DNA of 64,000 nucleotides from contig JAUXVF010000031.1 in the NCBI GenBank assembly GCA_030680355.1, positions 496,001 through 560,000 on the forward strand. The letters run 5' to 3'. Source of the stretch: Caulobacter sp. Lineage in GTDB: Bacteria; Pseudomonadota; Alphaproteobacteria; Caulobacterales; Caulobacteraceae. Below the pieces are notes generated by a model. It searched no databases, was not told where the DNA came from, and worked only from the letters and a program-made list of their open reading frames with translations. This document shows, piece by piece, positions 44,700-53,499 of this stretch. Position 1 is the first letter of the stretch. Every line of letters starts with the position of its first letter. The position numbers were made by a program, and so were the translations under genes.

Positions 44700-45865
44700 C
44701 GCAGCAGATCCGCTGGCTGACTGTTCTTGAGGACGCCGAGCGAGAGGAAGCCCGAGACGATGGCGATGACCAGCAGGAAGACGGTGACCATCCCGACCAG
44801 CGAGGGCGGGAAGGCCATCGGCAAACCGCCGGCGTGCGCCAGCAGCGACAGGCCCCAGCTCAGCAGGCCCGAGGCGAACACCCCGGCTACCCCGACCCAG
44901 AAGCTGAGCTCGATGACGATGCGGCGCAGGCTGCCCATCGACACGCCCAGGGCCCGCAGTGAGGCGAACTCCTTGATATTGGCCATGATCGCGCCGCGCA
45001 GCGTCTGCCAGGTGATGGCCACCCCGATCAGGACGCCGAGGACGGCCGAGAAACCCAGCAGGATGCCGATGAACTGTTCCTCGAACAGGGCGCTCGAATT
45101 GGCTTCGGCCAGGGCCGAGCGCGTCCAGGCTCTGAATTTCCCGTCCCCCAGCTTGTTCAGCTGGGCGGCCACGATCTCGGCGCGGGCGGGATCGGCGATC
45201 TGGACCATCAGGGGGCCGACGCGCGGCCCGGTGTCGGCCTCGCCCAGCAGCCTCAGGCTGTCGCGCGACATCACCAGGGTCGGCTGCATGATGTTGGGAT
45301 AGCCGGTCGTCACCGCCGCGATGATGATGGTCTTGCCGTTGTAGAGGGCCTTGTCGCCGAGTTTGACGCCCAGGCGTTTGAGGGCGGTTTCGTCGACCGC
45401 TACGGCGTAGGGTTGGCGCAGGGTCTCGACCAGTTCGGTGGAATAGTCGGTCGGCACCGTCACATAGCCGGGGATGGCGTCGATGATGTTGACGTTGACG
45501 TACTCGACCTTGCGGTCCTTGGGGGTCTTGCCCGGATCGAGGGGGTCGGTCGGGGCGATGTTCATGAACCGGCCGCCCGAGCCGTCGAGCGGCGCGACCT
45601 GGACCACCTCGGGGTGGGTGTAAACCAGCGGGATCATGCGCCGGGGCAGGCCCGAGGCGCCGCCGCTGTTGAACAGGGCCTTGGCCCCCGGACCGAGCAC
45701 CATGACATCGGCCCTGGCGCGGTCGATCTGGGCGGTGAAGGCGGTGCCGATGCCGACGAACATCCCGACCTGGGCCAGCACCAGCAGGCCCGAAAAGGCG
45801 AGCGCCACGACGGCGGCCATGTAGCGGCGCCATTCGTAGATCAGCGTGGCCAGGGCCAGCGACAT
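44696..45865 (-). CDS. ABC exporter permease, FtsX-like (DevC type)
   Basis: A 389-aa membrane protein with one N-terminal helix (about 15-37), a large periplasmic MacB-PCD-like domain (40-255) and three C-terminal helices (about 265-385, e.g. IVIELSFWVGVAGVFASGLL). This layout is the FtsX/DevC class. It is the first gene of the operon; a promoter should lie in the 177-base gap shared with the S46 peptidase gene. DevBCA in cyanobacteria exports glycolipids; the cargo here is not known. Confidence 0.88.
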   Translation of the reverse strand: MSLALATLIYEWRRYMAAVVALAFSGLLVLAQVGMFVGIGTAFTAQIDRARADVMVLGPGAKALFNSGGASGLPRRMIPLVYTHPEVVQVAPLDGSGGRFMNIAPTDPLDPGKTPKDRKVEYVNVNIIDAIPGYVTVPTDYSTELVETLRQPYAVAVDETALKRLGVKLGDKALYNGKTIIIAAVTTGYPNIMQPTLVMSRDSLRLLGEADTGPRVGPLMVQIADPARAEIVAAQLNKLGDGKFRAWTRSALAEANSSALFEEQFIGILLGFSAVLGVLIGVAITWQTLRGAIMANIKEFASLRALGVSMGSLRRIVIELSFWVGVAGVFASGLLSWGLSLLAHAGGLPMAFPPSLVGMVTVFLLVIAIVSGFLSLGVLKNSQPADLLR

Positions 45866-45979
45866 GCGACGATTTCTCCCCAGACGCCGCCGTTTGCAGC
45901 GCGCTCAGGTTCTCCAACGCCGGGCTCTCGCGGCCAAGTTAAATCGGGGTAAGGCCTTGCGCGGAACGCTGGTCAGGGG

Positions 45980-46004
45980 CAATCGCTGCGGCTAATGGCG
46001 ATTG
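45980..46004. promoter_or_regulatory. Inverted repeat upstream of the S46 peptidase
   Basis: CAATCGC-11 nt-GCGATTG, a perfect 7-bp dyad, sits 38 bases before the peptidase ATG in the gap shared with the exporter operon. It could bind a dimeric regulator or fold in the transcript. Confidence 0.35.
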
Positions 46005-46042
46005 AATTGAGAGAGATAATTCCAATGTTATCAGGGTTTCCC

Positions 46043-48103
46043 ATGAACCGTGTTCCGCTGATCTCTCTGGCTTTCAGCCTGATGATCTCCGGCGCCGCCG
46101 CTGCCGATGAGGGCATGTGGACGTTCGATCGGGTCCCCGTCGCGGCGGTGAAGGCCGCTCACGGCGTCGATATCAGCCCCGCCTGGCTGAGCCGGGTCAG
46201 CGCCGCCTCGGTCCGGATTCCCGGTTGTTCGGCGTCGGTGGTCTCGCGGGATGGTCTGGTCCTGACCAACAACCACTGTGTCCGCACCTGTCTGGTGGCG
46301 TTGTCGACGCCGGCCGCTGATCACCTGCAGGACGGCTTCCTCACCGCGGTGCGGGAGGACGAAAAGACCTGTCCCGGCATGACCGCCGAGGTGCTGGTCT
46401 CGAGCCGCGACGTGACCGCCGAGATCCAGGCCGCGACCGCCGGCAAGACAGGCGAAGCCTTCGTCGGGGCGCGGGAAACGGCGATGGTCGCCGCCGAGTC
46501 GGAAGCCTGTCGCGACATCGCCGAAAGCCGCTGTCAGACCGTCAGCCTGCACCGGGGCGGTCGCTTCGTGGTCTACCGCTACCATCGCTATGACGATGTC
46601 CGCATGGTGTTCGCGCCCGAGTTTTCGGCGGCCTTCTTCGGCGGCGATCCCGACAATTTCAATTTCCCGCGCTATGGCATGGACGCCGCCTTCCTGCGGC
46701 TCTACGCGCAGGGCCGTCCGGCCCGTACGCCGGCCTTTCTGCCGTGGAGCGTCAAGTCGCCGGTGGCCGGTGAAGCGACCTTCATTTCCGGTAATCCCGG
46801 CTCGACCGAGCGTCAGCTGACCGTCAGCCAGCTGCAGGCCCTGCGCGATGTCTCCCTGCCGGCGGCCCTGGTTCAGCTCGCCGAGCTGCGCGGCCGGCTG
46901 GTTGAATACAGCCGTCGGGATGAGGCGGCCCAACGCCGGGCCGCCGACGCGCTGTTCACCACCGAAAACAGTTTTAAGGTCTATTCCGGCCGCCAGATGT
47001 CGCTGACCGATCCGGCCTTCATGGAGGCCAAACGCCAGGCCGAGGCCGAACTTCGCGCCAGGGTGGCGGCCGACCCGGCGCTGGCGGCGGCGATCGGCGA
47101 CCCCTGGGCCGAGATCGCGACGGCGCAACAGGCCTATGCCCGCGACTACATGACCTTCCGCCAGCTTGAGACTGACGCCGGCCGCGGTTCAAAGCTGTTC
47201 AGCTGGGCGCGGACCATCGTCCGGGCGGCGCAGGCGCGAACCGAGTCAGCCGAGGACCGCCTGCCGGAATTCGCCGACAGCCGCCTTCCGGCCCAGGCGC
47301 GCCGGCTGACGGCGGCGGTTCCCGTCGATACCGACCTTGAGCGGCTGTACCTGGAGTTCTGGCTGCTCAAGACCCGCGAAGCTTTGGGCGCTGACCCGGC
47401 CGTGCTCGACATCGTTCTGGGCAGGGAAAGCCCGGACGCCCTGGCCGATCGACTGGTCGCCGGCAGCCGGCTGGCCGACCCGGCCGTGCGCCAGGCCCTC
47501 TGGGACGGCGGCCTCGCGGCCGTTCAGGCTTCGGACGATCCGATGATCCGTTACGTCCTGTCGATCGAGGTCGCCGCCCGCGCCACCCGCAAGGTCTGGG
47601 GGATCACCGTCACCGACCCCACGAGCGAGGCCGCCGAGCGCATTGCCCGGGCCCGGTTCGCGGTCTATGGCGACACCGCCTATCCGGACGCCACCTTCAC
47701 CCTGCGGCTGTCCTACGGAAAGGTGGCCGGTTGGTCCTGGCGCGGTCGCGACACCGGACCCTTCACCACCTTTGGCGGCCTGTACGCGCGAGCCACCGGC
47801 GCGGCGCCCTACGCCCTGGCGCCCCGCTGGATCGCCGCCCGGGCCCGGCTTGATCCCGACACCGTCTACGATTTCACCACCACCAACGACATCATCGGCG
47901 GCAACTCCGGCTCGCCGGTAATCAATGCCCGCGGCGAAGTCATCGGTACGGTGTTCGACGGCAACATCCACAGCCTCGCCGGCGCCTACGGCTACGATGG
48001 GGCGGTGAACCGGGCGGTGGTCGTGTCGACGGCGGCCATCACCGAAGCCCTGCGCAAGGTTTACGGCCGCGACGCGCTGGTAAAGGAACTGCTGGGCCGG
48101 TAG
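46043..48103 (+). CDS. S46 family dipeptidyl-peptidase (DPP7-like)
   Basis: About 686 aa from ATG 46043, giving signal peptide MNRVPLISLAFSLMISGAAAA; the track start adds 16 residues. The catalytic His78 lies in LVLTNNHCV and Ser622 in IIGGNSGSPVIN, both diagnostic of S46. Eighteen residues after the Ser is Gly (VFDGN), as in DPP7, where DPP11 has Arg, so preference for hydrophobic or neutral P1 residues is likely. It acts in the periplasm, removing dipeptides from N-termini for nutrient use. The downstream EF-hand gene is separate. Confidence 0.88.
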   Translation: MNRVPLISLAFSLMISGAAAADEGMWTFDRVPVAAVKAAHGVDISPAWLSRVSAASVRIPGCSASVVSRDGLVLTNNHCVRTCLVALSTPAADHLQDGFLTAVREDEKTCPGMTAEVLVSSRDVTAEIQAATAGKTGEAFVGARETAMVAAESEACRDIAESRCQTVSLHRGGRFVVYRYHRYDDVRMVFAPEFSAAFFGGDPDNFNFPRYGMDAAFLRLYAQGRPARTPAFLPWSVKSPVAGEATFISGNPGSTERQLTVSQLQALRDVSLPAALVQLAELRGRLVEYSRRDEAAQRRAADALFTTENSFKVYSGRQMSLTDPAFMEAKRQAEAELRARVAADPALAAAIGDPWAEIATAQQAYARDYMTFRQLETDAGRGSKLFSWARTIVRAAQARTESAEDRLPEFADSRLPAQARRLTAAVPVDTDLERLYLEFWLLKTREALGADPAVLDIVLGRESPDALADRLVAGSRLADPAVRQALWDGGLAAVQASDDPMIRYVLSIEVAARATRKVWGITVTDPTSEAAERIARARFAVYGDTAYPDATFTLRLSYGKVAGWSWRGRDTGPFTTFGGLYARATGAAPYALAPRWIAARARLDPDTVYDFTTTNDIIGGNSGSPVINARGEVIGTVFDGNIHSLAGAYGYDGAVNRAVVVSTAAITEALRKVYGRDALVKELLGR

Positions 48104-48224
48104 GCGGCGGCTTTGTTTCCTGGTGGAAACAGGGAATGAAACTGGCAGCGCCAACGTCGCGCCGGGTGTTTCCGGCGTGGCGCCGGGGCCCGGAAGGGCA
48201 GGGCGCTTTCTCCACCAGGAGTTC

Positions 48225-48932
48225 ATGATGACCCCAGTCAGTATGGGGAGTTCATCGATGCTGCAGCAATTGCAGCAGGCGATGGCCTCCCGCGCTACAG
48301 GACAGCGCTCGGCCAATGTGTCCGCCAGCATCGGGCAGAATGTGCCCGGCGCCGGCAATTCCGGTTCAGCCAGGCCGATGCGCGGCTCTGAGTCCGGCGG
48401 CGCGAATTTCTCGTCGGAAACAATGGGAACGTTATTGTCCCTGCAGCAAACGTCGGGCGGTCGCGACGCGCATCTGAGCGAGATGTTCGCCAAGGCCGAC
48501 ACCAACGGTGACGGCAACCTGACCGCCGATGAGCTGGCGACGGACATGGCGGTCAACCGTCAGCCTGGACAGGCTGACCCGACGTCGCAGATCAGCGAGA
48601 TAATGTCGGCGGCCGATTCCAATGGCGACGGTTCGCTGTCGCTGGACGAGTTCAAGGCGGGGGCTCCAAAGGGCCCGCCGCCTGGCCCGCCGCCGCCGCC
48701 GCCGCCGCCGCCCTCGGACTCGGCGAGCAGCGACGAGACCACCACTGACCCGCTCGACACCAACGGTGACGGCAAGGTCAGCATGAGTGAACTGCTCGCG
48801 TCGCTTCAGACGACGGACTCGGCCGCGTCGGGAACCGCGTCCGGGGCCTCCGACCTGCTGGCCAGGCTGATCAAGCAACTGTCGACCGACACCGATCCCG
48901 CCGCCTCGGCGACGGTCTCCCTGGCGGCTTGA
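48225..48932 (+). CDS. EF-hand protein with polyproline linker
   Basis: About 235 aa from the ATG at 48225, chosen because AGGAG lies just upstream; the track adds 34 residues. Three EF-hand loops: DTNGDGNLTADE (92-103), DSNGDGSLSLDE (131-142) and DTNGDGKVSMSE (178-189). A polyproline stretch (151-163) separates the second and third. There is no signal peptide; the N-terminal third is Ser/Gln/Gly-rich. It should bind calcium. Loop count of three plus a Pro-rich hinge is unusual, and function is unknown. Confidence 0.75.
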   Translation: MMTPVSMGSSSMLQQLQQAMASRATGQRSANVSASIGQNVPGAGNSGSARPMRGSESGGANFSSETMGTLLSLQQTSGGRDAHLSEMFAKADTNGDGNLTADELATDMAVNRQPGQADPTSQISEIMSAADSNGDGSLSLDEFKAGAPKGPPPGPPPPPPPPPSDSASSDETTTDPLDTNGDGKVSMSELLASLQTTDSAASGTASGASDLLARLIKQLSTDTDPAASATVSLAA

Positions 48933-49040
48933 CCCCGTCGCGGGGCCAGGCCGAAGGCCTGGCCCTTGCGTCGCCGCCCGCCTTCGTAGTCAATCGCCCT
49001 GACGGCGCGGTCCGGGGGACTCGCGGCCAGGGGAGAGTTT

Positions 49041-50369
49041 ATGTTCCAACCCGCCAACGCCCAGAGTCTCATCGGCGTCGCCTTCGTCCTCGGCCTGTGC
49101 TGGGTGCTGTCCGAAAACCGCAAGCGTTTCCCGCTCAAGCTGGCGATCGGTTCGCTGGCCATTCAGGTCGGGCTGGTGCTGTTGCTGTTCGGCCTGCCGC
49201 GCCTGGACGCGGCCCAGTCCATCTACAATCCCCTCTACTGGCTGAGCGCCGGCGTTCAGGGCGGGCTGCAGGGCGCGAGCAGCGCCGTTGAGGGCCTGGG
49301 AACCGCGACCCGCGCCGGCACCAGCTTCGTGTTCGGCTTCCTGGCCGGCGGCGATCAGCCGTTCGACGTAACCGGGCCGGGCGGGGTGTTCATCTTCGCC
49401 TTCCAGGTCATGCCGGTGATCCTCGTGGTCTGCGCTCTGTCGGCCCTGCTCTGGCACTGGAAGATCCTCAAATGGATCACCCGCGGTTTCGGCTTTCTGT
49501 TCCAGAAGACCCTGGGCCTGCGCGGCCCGATCGGGTTGGCGACGGCGGCGACCATCTTTATGGGCCAGGTCGAGGGGCCGATCTTCATCCGCGCCTATCT
49601 CGACCGGCTGTCGCGGTCGGAGCTGTTCATGCTGATCTCGGTCGGCATGGCCTGTGTCAGCGGCTCGACCATGGTGGCCTATGCAACGATCCTGAAGGGC
49701 GTGTTGCCCGACGCCGCGGCCCACGTTCTGACGGCCTCGATCATCTCCGCCCCCGCCGGCGTGCTGCTGGCGCGGATCCTGATCCCGTCCGATCCGGGCG
49801 AGGCCGACGACACCATGATGGAGGCCGAGGAGAAGCGCTACGACAGCTCGGTCGACGCCTTGATCAAGGGCACGGGCGATGGCCTGACCATCGTGCTCAA
49901 CGTCGGCGCGACCCTGATCGTGTTCGTCGCCCTGATCGCCATGGCCGACCAGATCCTCGCTGTCATGCCGCCGGTCCTGGGCGAACCCATGAGCATCGCC
50001 CGCGGCTTCGGCGCCCTGTTCGCGCCCCTGGCCTACGCCCTGGGCCTGCCCTGGAGCGAGGCGCCGACCGGCGGCCTGCTGCTGGGCACCAAACTGGTGC
50101 TGACCGAGTTCACCGCCTTCATCAGGATGAGCGCTCTGCCCGAGGAGGCGCTCAGCGAACGCAGCCGGATGATCATGACCTATGCGCTGTGTGGCTTCGC
50201 CAACATCGCCTCGGTCGGCATCAATGTCGCCGGCTACACGGTGCTGGTGCCGCAGCGCCGGGCCGAGGTCATGGCCATGGTCTGGAAGGCGATGATGGCC
50301 GGCTTCCTGGCCACCTGCCTGACCGCGTCGCTGGTCGGGCTGATGCCCGCCGTGCTGTTCGGCGGCTGA
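49041..50369 (+). CDS. nupC: Concentrative nucleoside transporter (NupC/CNT)
   Basis: A 442-aa inner-membrane protein of CNT length. It shows GVFIFAFQVMPVILVVCALSAL, the substrate motif GQVEGPIFIRAYL (near 174-186), SVGMACVSGSTMVAYATIL and the C-terminal CGFANIASVGINVAGY. CNTs import nucleosides with protons or sodium. The first 25 residues include a short helix. It may feed the salvage deoxyribosyltransferase elsewhere in the window; that link is inference. 20 bases before the GST gene. Confidence 0.92.
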   Translation: MFQPANAQSLIGVAFVLGLCWVLSENRKRFPLKLAIGSLAIQVGLVLLLFGLPRLDAAQSIYNPLYWLSAGVQGGLQGASSAVEGLGTATRAGTSFVFGFLAGGDQPFDVTGPGGVFIFAFQVMPVILVVCALSALLWHWKILKWITRGFGFLFQKTLGLRGPIGLATAATIFMGQVEGPIFIRAYLDRLSRSELFMLISVGMACVSGSTMVAYATILKGVLPDAAAHVLTASIISAPAGVLLARILIPSDPGEADDTMMEAEEKRYDSSVDALIKGTGDGLTIVLNVGATLIVFVALIAMADQILAVMPPVLGEPMSIARGFGALFAPLAYALGLPWSEAPTGGLLLGTKLVLTEFTAFIRMSALPEEALSERSRMIMTYALCGFANIASVGINVAGYTVLVPQRRAEVMAMVWKAMMAGFLATCLTASLVGLMPAVLFGG

Positions 50370-50389
50370 CACCGTAACGAGGAAACACA

Positions 50390-51013
50390 GTGAAGCTTTA
50401 TGACAGCCTGAGGGCGCCCAATCCCCGCCGCGTTCGCTGGTTCCTGGCCGAGAAAGGCGCCGAGGACCAGGTCGAGATCATCGACGTCAGCATCTTCAAG
50501 GGCGAGCACCGTCAGCCCGACTATCTGGCCCGGGCCGGCCTGGCCAATGTGCCGATGCTGGAGATGGATGACGGCACGGCGATTACCGAGTCGGTGGCAA
50601 TCTGCCGCTATCTGGAAAGTGTCTTTCCCGAACCCAACCTGTTCGGCCGCGACGCCAGGGAGACGGCGGTCATCGAGATGTGGTCGCGCCGGGCCGAGAT
50701 GATGCTGGCCACCCCCCTGATGATGACCGTGCGCCACAGCCATCCGGCCCTGGCGGCGCTGGAGAAACAGATCCCCGAGATCGCCGAGGCCAACCGCGCC
50801 GGCGCCACCCGGGCGCTCAAGGTCTTCGACCGCCAGCTGGCCGACAACGAATTCATCGCCAGCGACCGGGTGACCATGGCCGACATCCTGGCCGCCACGG
50901 CCATCGACTTCTCGCGCATGGCCAAGTTCGTCCTGCCCGAAGAGATGGCCCATGTCAGGCGCTGGTACGACGCCATGCTGGCCCGGCCGGCGGCGAAGGC
51001 GGGGACGGCCTGA
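50390..51013 (+). CDS. Glutathione S-transferase family protein
   Basis: A 207-aa cytosolic GST. The thioredoxin-like N-domain has MKLYDSLRAPNPRRVRWFLAEKGA and NVPMLEMDDGTAITESVAICRYLE, where the cis-Pro and the glutathione-binding ES are seen. The all-helical C-domain follows with VTMADILAATAIDF. The Asn in the active-site loop replaces the more usual Ser/Cys. Its stop overlaps the next ATG (TGATG). Substrate unknown. Confidence 0.85.
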   Translation: MKLYDSLRAPNPRRVRWFLAEKGAEDQVEIIDVSIFKGEHRQPDYLARAGLANVPMLEMDDGTAITESVAICRYLESVFPEPNLFGRDARETAVIEMWSRRAEMMLATPLMMTVRHSHPALAALEKQIPEIAEANRAGATRALKVFDRQLADNEFIASDRVTMADILAATAIDFSRMAKFVLPEEMAHVRRWYDAMLARPAAKAGTA

Positions 51014-51480
51014 TGCGCGCTCTGCTGGTCGCCGCGGTCCTGCTGCTGCTGACGCCGGTCGGGGCCTTGGCCCAGACGCTGACCGTGACCAACGCCGAGG
51101 GCCGGGTCACCATCCTGTCGCCGGCAACCCTGGCCGACCTGCCGCGCGCGGAGGCCAGGCTGGGCGGCAAGGCGGTCTATCAGGGCGTCAGCCTGACCGC
51201 TGTCCTGCGCGAGGCCGGCGTGATCCAGGGCCCGCGCCTGCACGGCAAACCGATGGCCGCCTTCGTGGTGATCACAGGGAAGGACGGCTACCGCGCGGTG
51301 CTGTCCATCGCCGAGATCGACCCCAGCTTCCGCGACGCGCCGATCATTCTCGCCGACCGGATGGGGCAGGGGCCGCTGGCCGACAATGAAGGCCCCTGGC
51401 GCCTGGTCATCGACGCCGACGCCCGCCCCGATCGCGGCGTGCGACAGGTGGAGTCGATCCGGGTCGTTCTGGCGCCCTAG
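51013..51480 (+). CDS. Secreted molybdopterin-oxidoreductase-domain-like protein
   Basis: About 155 aa from an ATG overlapping the GST stop. Signal peptide MRALLVAAVLLLLTPVGALA. The mature part LTVTNAEGRVTILSPATLADLPRA...YQGVSLTAVLREAGV, VVITGKDGYRAVLSIAEIDP and GPWRLVIDADARPDRGVRQVESIRV is typical of small proteins annotated as molybdopterin-dependent oxidoreductases, though the cofactor Cys is absent. It is a periplasmic protein of unknown function. Likely co-transcribed with nupC and gst. Confidence 0.75.
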   Translation: MRALLVAAVLLLLTPVGALAQTLTVTNAEGRVTILSPATLADLPRAEARLGGKAVYQGVSLTAVLREAGVIQGPRLHGKPMAAFVVITGKDGYRAVLSIAEIDPSFRDAPIILADRMGQGPLADNEGPWRLVIDADARPDRGVRQVESIRVVLAP

Positions 51481-51501
51481 GGCGCCAGCGGCGGCAGGGC
51501 T

Positions 51502-52020
51502 TCAGGAGGGGCGCGGCGTAGTCGGGGAGGGCCGCCGCCGTGGCAGCGCCTCCCATTCCCGGCGCAGCATCGAATAGAGGTGCGACGAATAATGGACGCC
51601 ATCGTCGTGGCGATAGACCTCCCGCAGCGTGCCCTCGTGGACGAAACCCTCGCGGCGATAGACGTGCTGGGCCCTGGGGTTGCTGCTGGTCACGTCCAGT
51701 TCGAAACGATTGGCGGGCGTGGTCTCGAACACCAGGTCGATCAGGGCCGGCATCAGTCGGCGGCTCAGGCCGGTGTCGGTGGCCGCCGCGCCGAGCCGTT
51801 TGAGCAGGACAATCTGGTTGGGATCTTCGAGTTTCGACAGGATGGCGAAGGCCAGAACCCGGCCGTCTTCGCGCCAGACCAGGTACCGTTCATTGGCCGA
51901 GGCCATGCGGGCGGCATGCTCCTGCGCATCGAAATGGGCGATGAACAGCGCGTAGGCCGGATCCCGCTCGATGGCCATGATCACCGGGATGTCGTCGGGC
52001 GTGGCGGGTTCAAGGGACAT
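51502..52020 (-). CDS. GNAT family N-acetyltransferase (RimJ-like)
   Basis: A 172-aa protein. The acetyl-CoA core is QIVLLKRLGAAATDTGLSRRLMPALIDLVF (90-117), then NRFELDVTSSNPRAQHVYRREGFVHEGTLRE, typical of the RimJ/Acetyltransf_3 group. It acts on an amine, target unknown. Convergent with the small secreted-protein gene at 51480 and divergent from the small lipoprotein. Confidence 0.82.
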   Translation of the reverse strand: MSLEPATPDDIPVIMAIERDPAYALFIAHFDAQEHAARMASANERYLVWREDGRVLAFAILSKLEDPNQIVLLKRLGAAATDTGLSRRLMPALIDLVFETTPANRFELDVTSSNPRAQHVYRREGFVHEGTLREVYRHDDGVHYSSHLYSMLRREWEALPRRRPSPTTPRPS

Positions 52021-52129
52021 GGCGGAACAATCGGATCATCGCCGCGCGCGGGCAAGCCCGTCTTGACCGGCATCAAGGCGCGGCGCCAGTCTCAGGGGCA
52101 GTCTGGCGACCTATCCGGAAGGACATCCG

Positions 52130-52279
52130 ATGATCCGCAACGCCCGTCTGTACGCGCTCTGTCTCGCCCTTGCCGCCGTCTCGGCCTGCACGCCGCCGGC
52201 GACGCCGCCCAACGTGGTGCCGCCGAAGACCGACGGCAATGTCGCGCCATCGCCAACGCCGCCGCCGGCGCGACCCTGA
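52130..52279 (+). CDS. Small proline-rich lipoprotein, 49 aa
   Basis: Too short for the ORF track. It starts at ATG 52130, 8 bases after GGAAGGA, and ends at TGA 52279. MIRNARLYALCLALAAVSAC is a lipoprotein signal with lipobox VSAC, followed by a 29-residue Pro/Thr-rich mature part (TPPATPPNVVPPK). Similar in size to entericidin-like or spacer lipoproteins, but lacking their motifs. Likely membrane-anchored. It is convergent with the next thioesterase gene only 3 bases away. Confidence 0.6.
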   Translation: MIRNARLYALCLALAAVSACTPPATPPNVVPPKTDGNVAPSPTPPPARP

Positions 52280-52282
52280 CCG

Positions 52283-52738
52283 CTACAGCCGCCGCGACAC
52301 CTTCTTGATCACGCCGGAGAAGGTCATCATCGGCCGCCCGACGGTGGAGATCATGCCGCGGATGAAGACCATCGACTTGCCGGCCTTGACCACCTCGCCG
52401 GTCGCCTCGACCAGATCGCCGACATGGGCGGGACCGACGAACTCGCCGTTCAGGCTGACGGTGACCGCATGGGTGTCGCGCAGTTCGTTCCAGGCCAGGG
52501 CGAACAGGGCGAAGTCGGCGAAGGTCATCATGCAACCGCCGTGCATGAAGCCGCCGCCGTTCATGTGCTTGGTCTCGGCCCGGAAGCCGCAACGGATAAC
52601 GCCGCCGTCCTCCTCACGGAAATAGAAGGGGCCGGACTGATCCTCGAACGGGTCGCCATTGCGCCAGGTGCGCCAGCCGGCCCAGGGGCCGTCGGTGACC
52701 AGCTCGGGGCCACCGGGGGTTTCATTGCCGCCGTCCAT
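52283..52738 (-). CDS. PaaI-family thioesterase
   Basis: About 151 aa from the ATG at 52738 (MDGGNETPGG). Hotdog fold with KHMNGGGFMHGGCMMTFADFALFALA, holding the HGG motif of PaaI thioesterases, and VSLNGEFVGPAHVGDLVEATGEVV. It hydrolyses an acyl-CoA, identity unknown. Third PaaI-type gene in the window. Divergence from the XRE gene: 93 bases on the same strand, so separate promoter likely. Confidence 0.82.
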   Translation of the reverse strand: MDGGNETPGGPELVTDGPWAGWRTWRNGDPFEDQSGPFYFREEDGGVIRCGFRAETKHMNGGGFMHGGCMMTFADFALFALAWNELRDTHAVTVSLNGEFVGPAHVGDLVEATGEVVKAGKSMVFIRGMISTVGRPMMTFSGVIKKVSRRL

Positions 52739-52830
52739 ACTCGCGTCTCCAGATGCCGTGGTGGCTGATAGTCGGACCTGGAGGATCACTCAAGGCGGGG
52801 CGCGCTCGCGGATTGATGCGCGGCGAGGGG

Positions 52831-53208
52831 TCAGTCCTGGCCCTGGTCTCCGTCGGCCATGCTGCGCGCCAGCTGCATCAGGGCGGCGCGGGCGCGCGGG
52901 TTCCCGATGGCGGTGAAGGCCTCGACCAGTTCGGCGACGCCGGGGCTGGCCAGTCGGGCCAGGGCGTTGCCGTCGAGATGGCCGGCCGAGCCGCTTTCTT
53001 CCCCAAACAGATAGGCGACCGAACATTCCAGCCGTTCGGCGATGCGCACCAGCATCGAAGCCGATACCCGGTTGGCGCCGCGTTCATATTTCTGGATCTG
53101 CTGGAAGGTCAGGCCCAGATGGACGCCGAGAACCGACTGACTGAGACCCAGTTCGCGTCGGCGTATGCGGATCCGGGCGCCGACACCGATGTCGATTGGG
53201 TCTGCCAT
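52831..53208 (-). CDS. XRE-family HTH transcriptional regulator
   Basis: A 125-aa protein. The Cro/C1 HTH domain (10-66) reads RIRIRRRELGLSQSVLGVHLGLTFQQIQKYERGANRVS, then AERLECSVAYLFGE. The C-terminal helical part (85-115) may be a dimerisation tail. It is the last gene on the minus strand in the luxR-luxI-orf71 row, 75 bases after orf71. A role in controlling the quorum genes is inference from position alone. Confidence 0.85.
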   Translation of the reverse strand: MADPIDIGVGARIRIRRRELGLSQSVLGVHLGLTFQQIQKYERGANRVSASMLVRIAERLECSVAYLFGEESGSAGHLDGNALARLASPGVAELVEAFTAIGNPRARAALMQLARSMADGDQGQD

Positions 53209-53283
53209 TCTTCATACTCTCCCGAGGATGCGCCGCCTGCGTCTAACGGCGTCTTAGGTTCGGCGACTCTGCCAAGAGGGACT

Positions 53284-53499
53284 CTAGTGAGCGGTTTCCT
53301 GTCTGGCGAGTATGGAAGAGATATCATTGATCAGCGAAATCGCGGCGATTTCGTCGTCGGCGTCGTCAGCATCCGCAACCTTTCGGAGAAGGACGTTCAG
53401 TATTCGCCTATGGCTAGGTTCCAGTTGACCAATGAGATCGAGAAAGATTTGTTCCTCCGTCAGGGCGCGTAGCGTGTCATTTCGACACGGACGGGTCAT
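53284..53499 (-). CDS. Unrecognised 71-aa protein coupled to luxI
   Basis: The ATG (53499) overlaps the luxI stop by four bases (ATGA), so it is translated with luxI. The product is helical and acidic: LTEEQIFLDLIGQLEPSHRRILNVLL, then VADADDADDEIAAISLINDISSILAR. It has no membrane segment, signal or metal motif. I do not recognise the family. Position immediately after the autoinducer synthase suggests a regulator or partner of the synthase, or an anti-activator of LuxR, but nothing in the sequence proves it. Confidence 0.7.
   Translation of the reverse strand: MTRPCRNDTLRALTEEQIFLDLIGQLEPSHRRILNVLLRKVADADDADDEIAAISLINDISSILARQETAH

Noticed and set aside
48990-50372. 460-aa minus-strand ORF antisense to nupC
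   Set aside because: Shadow ORF; no motif, and the plus-strand frame has a clear nucleoside-transporter signature.
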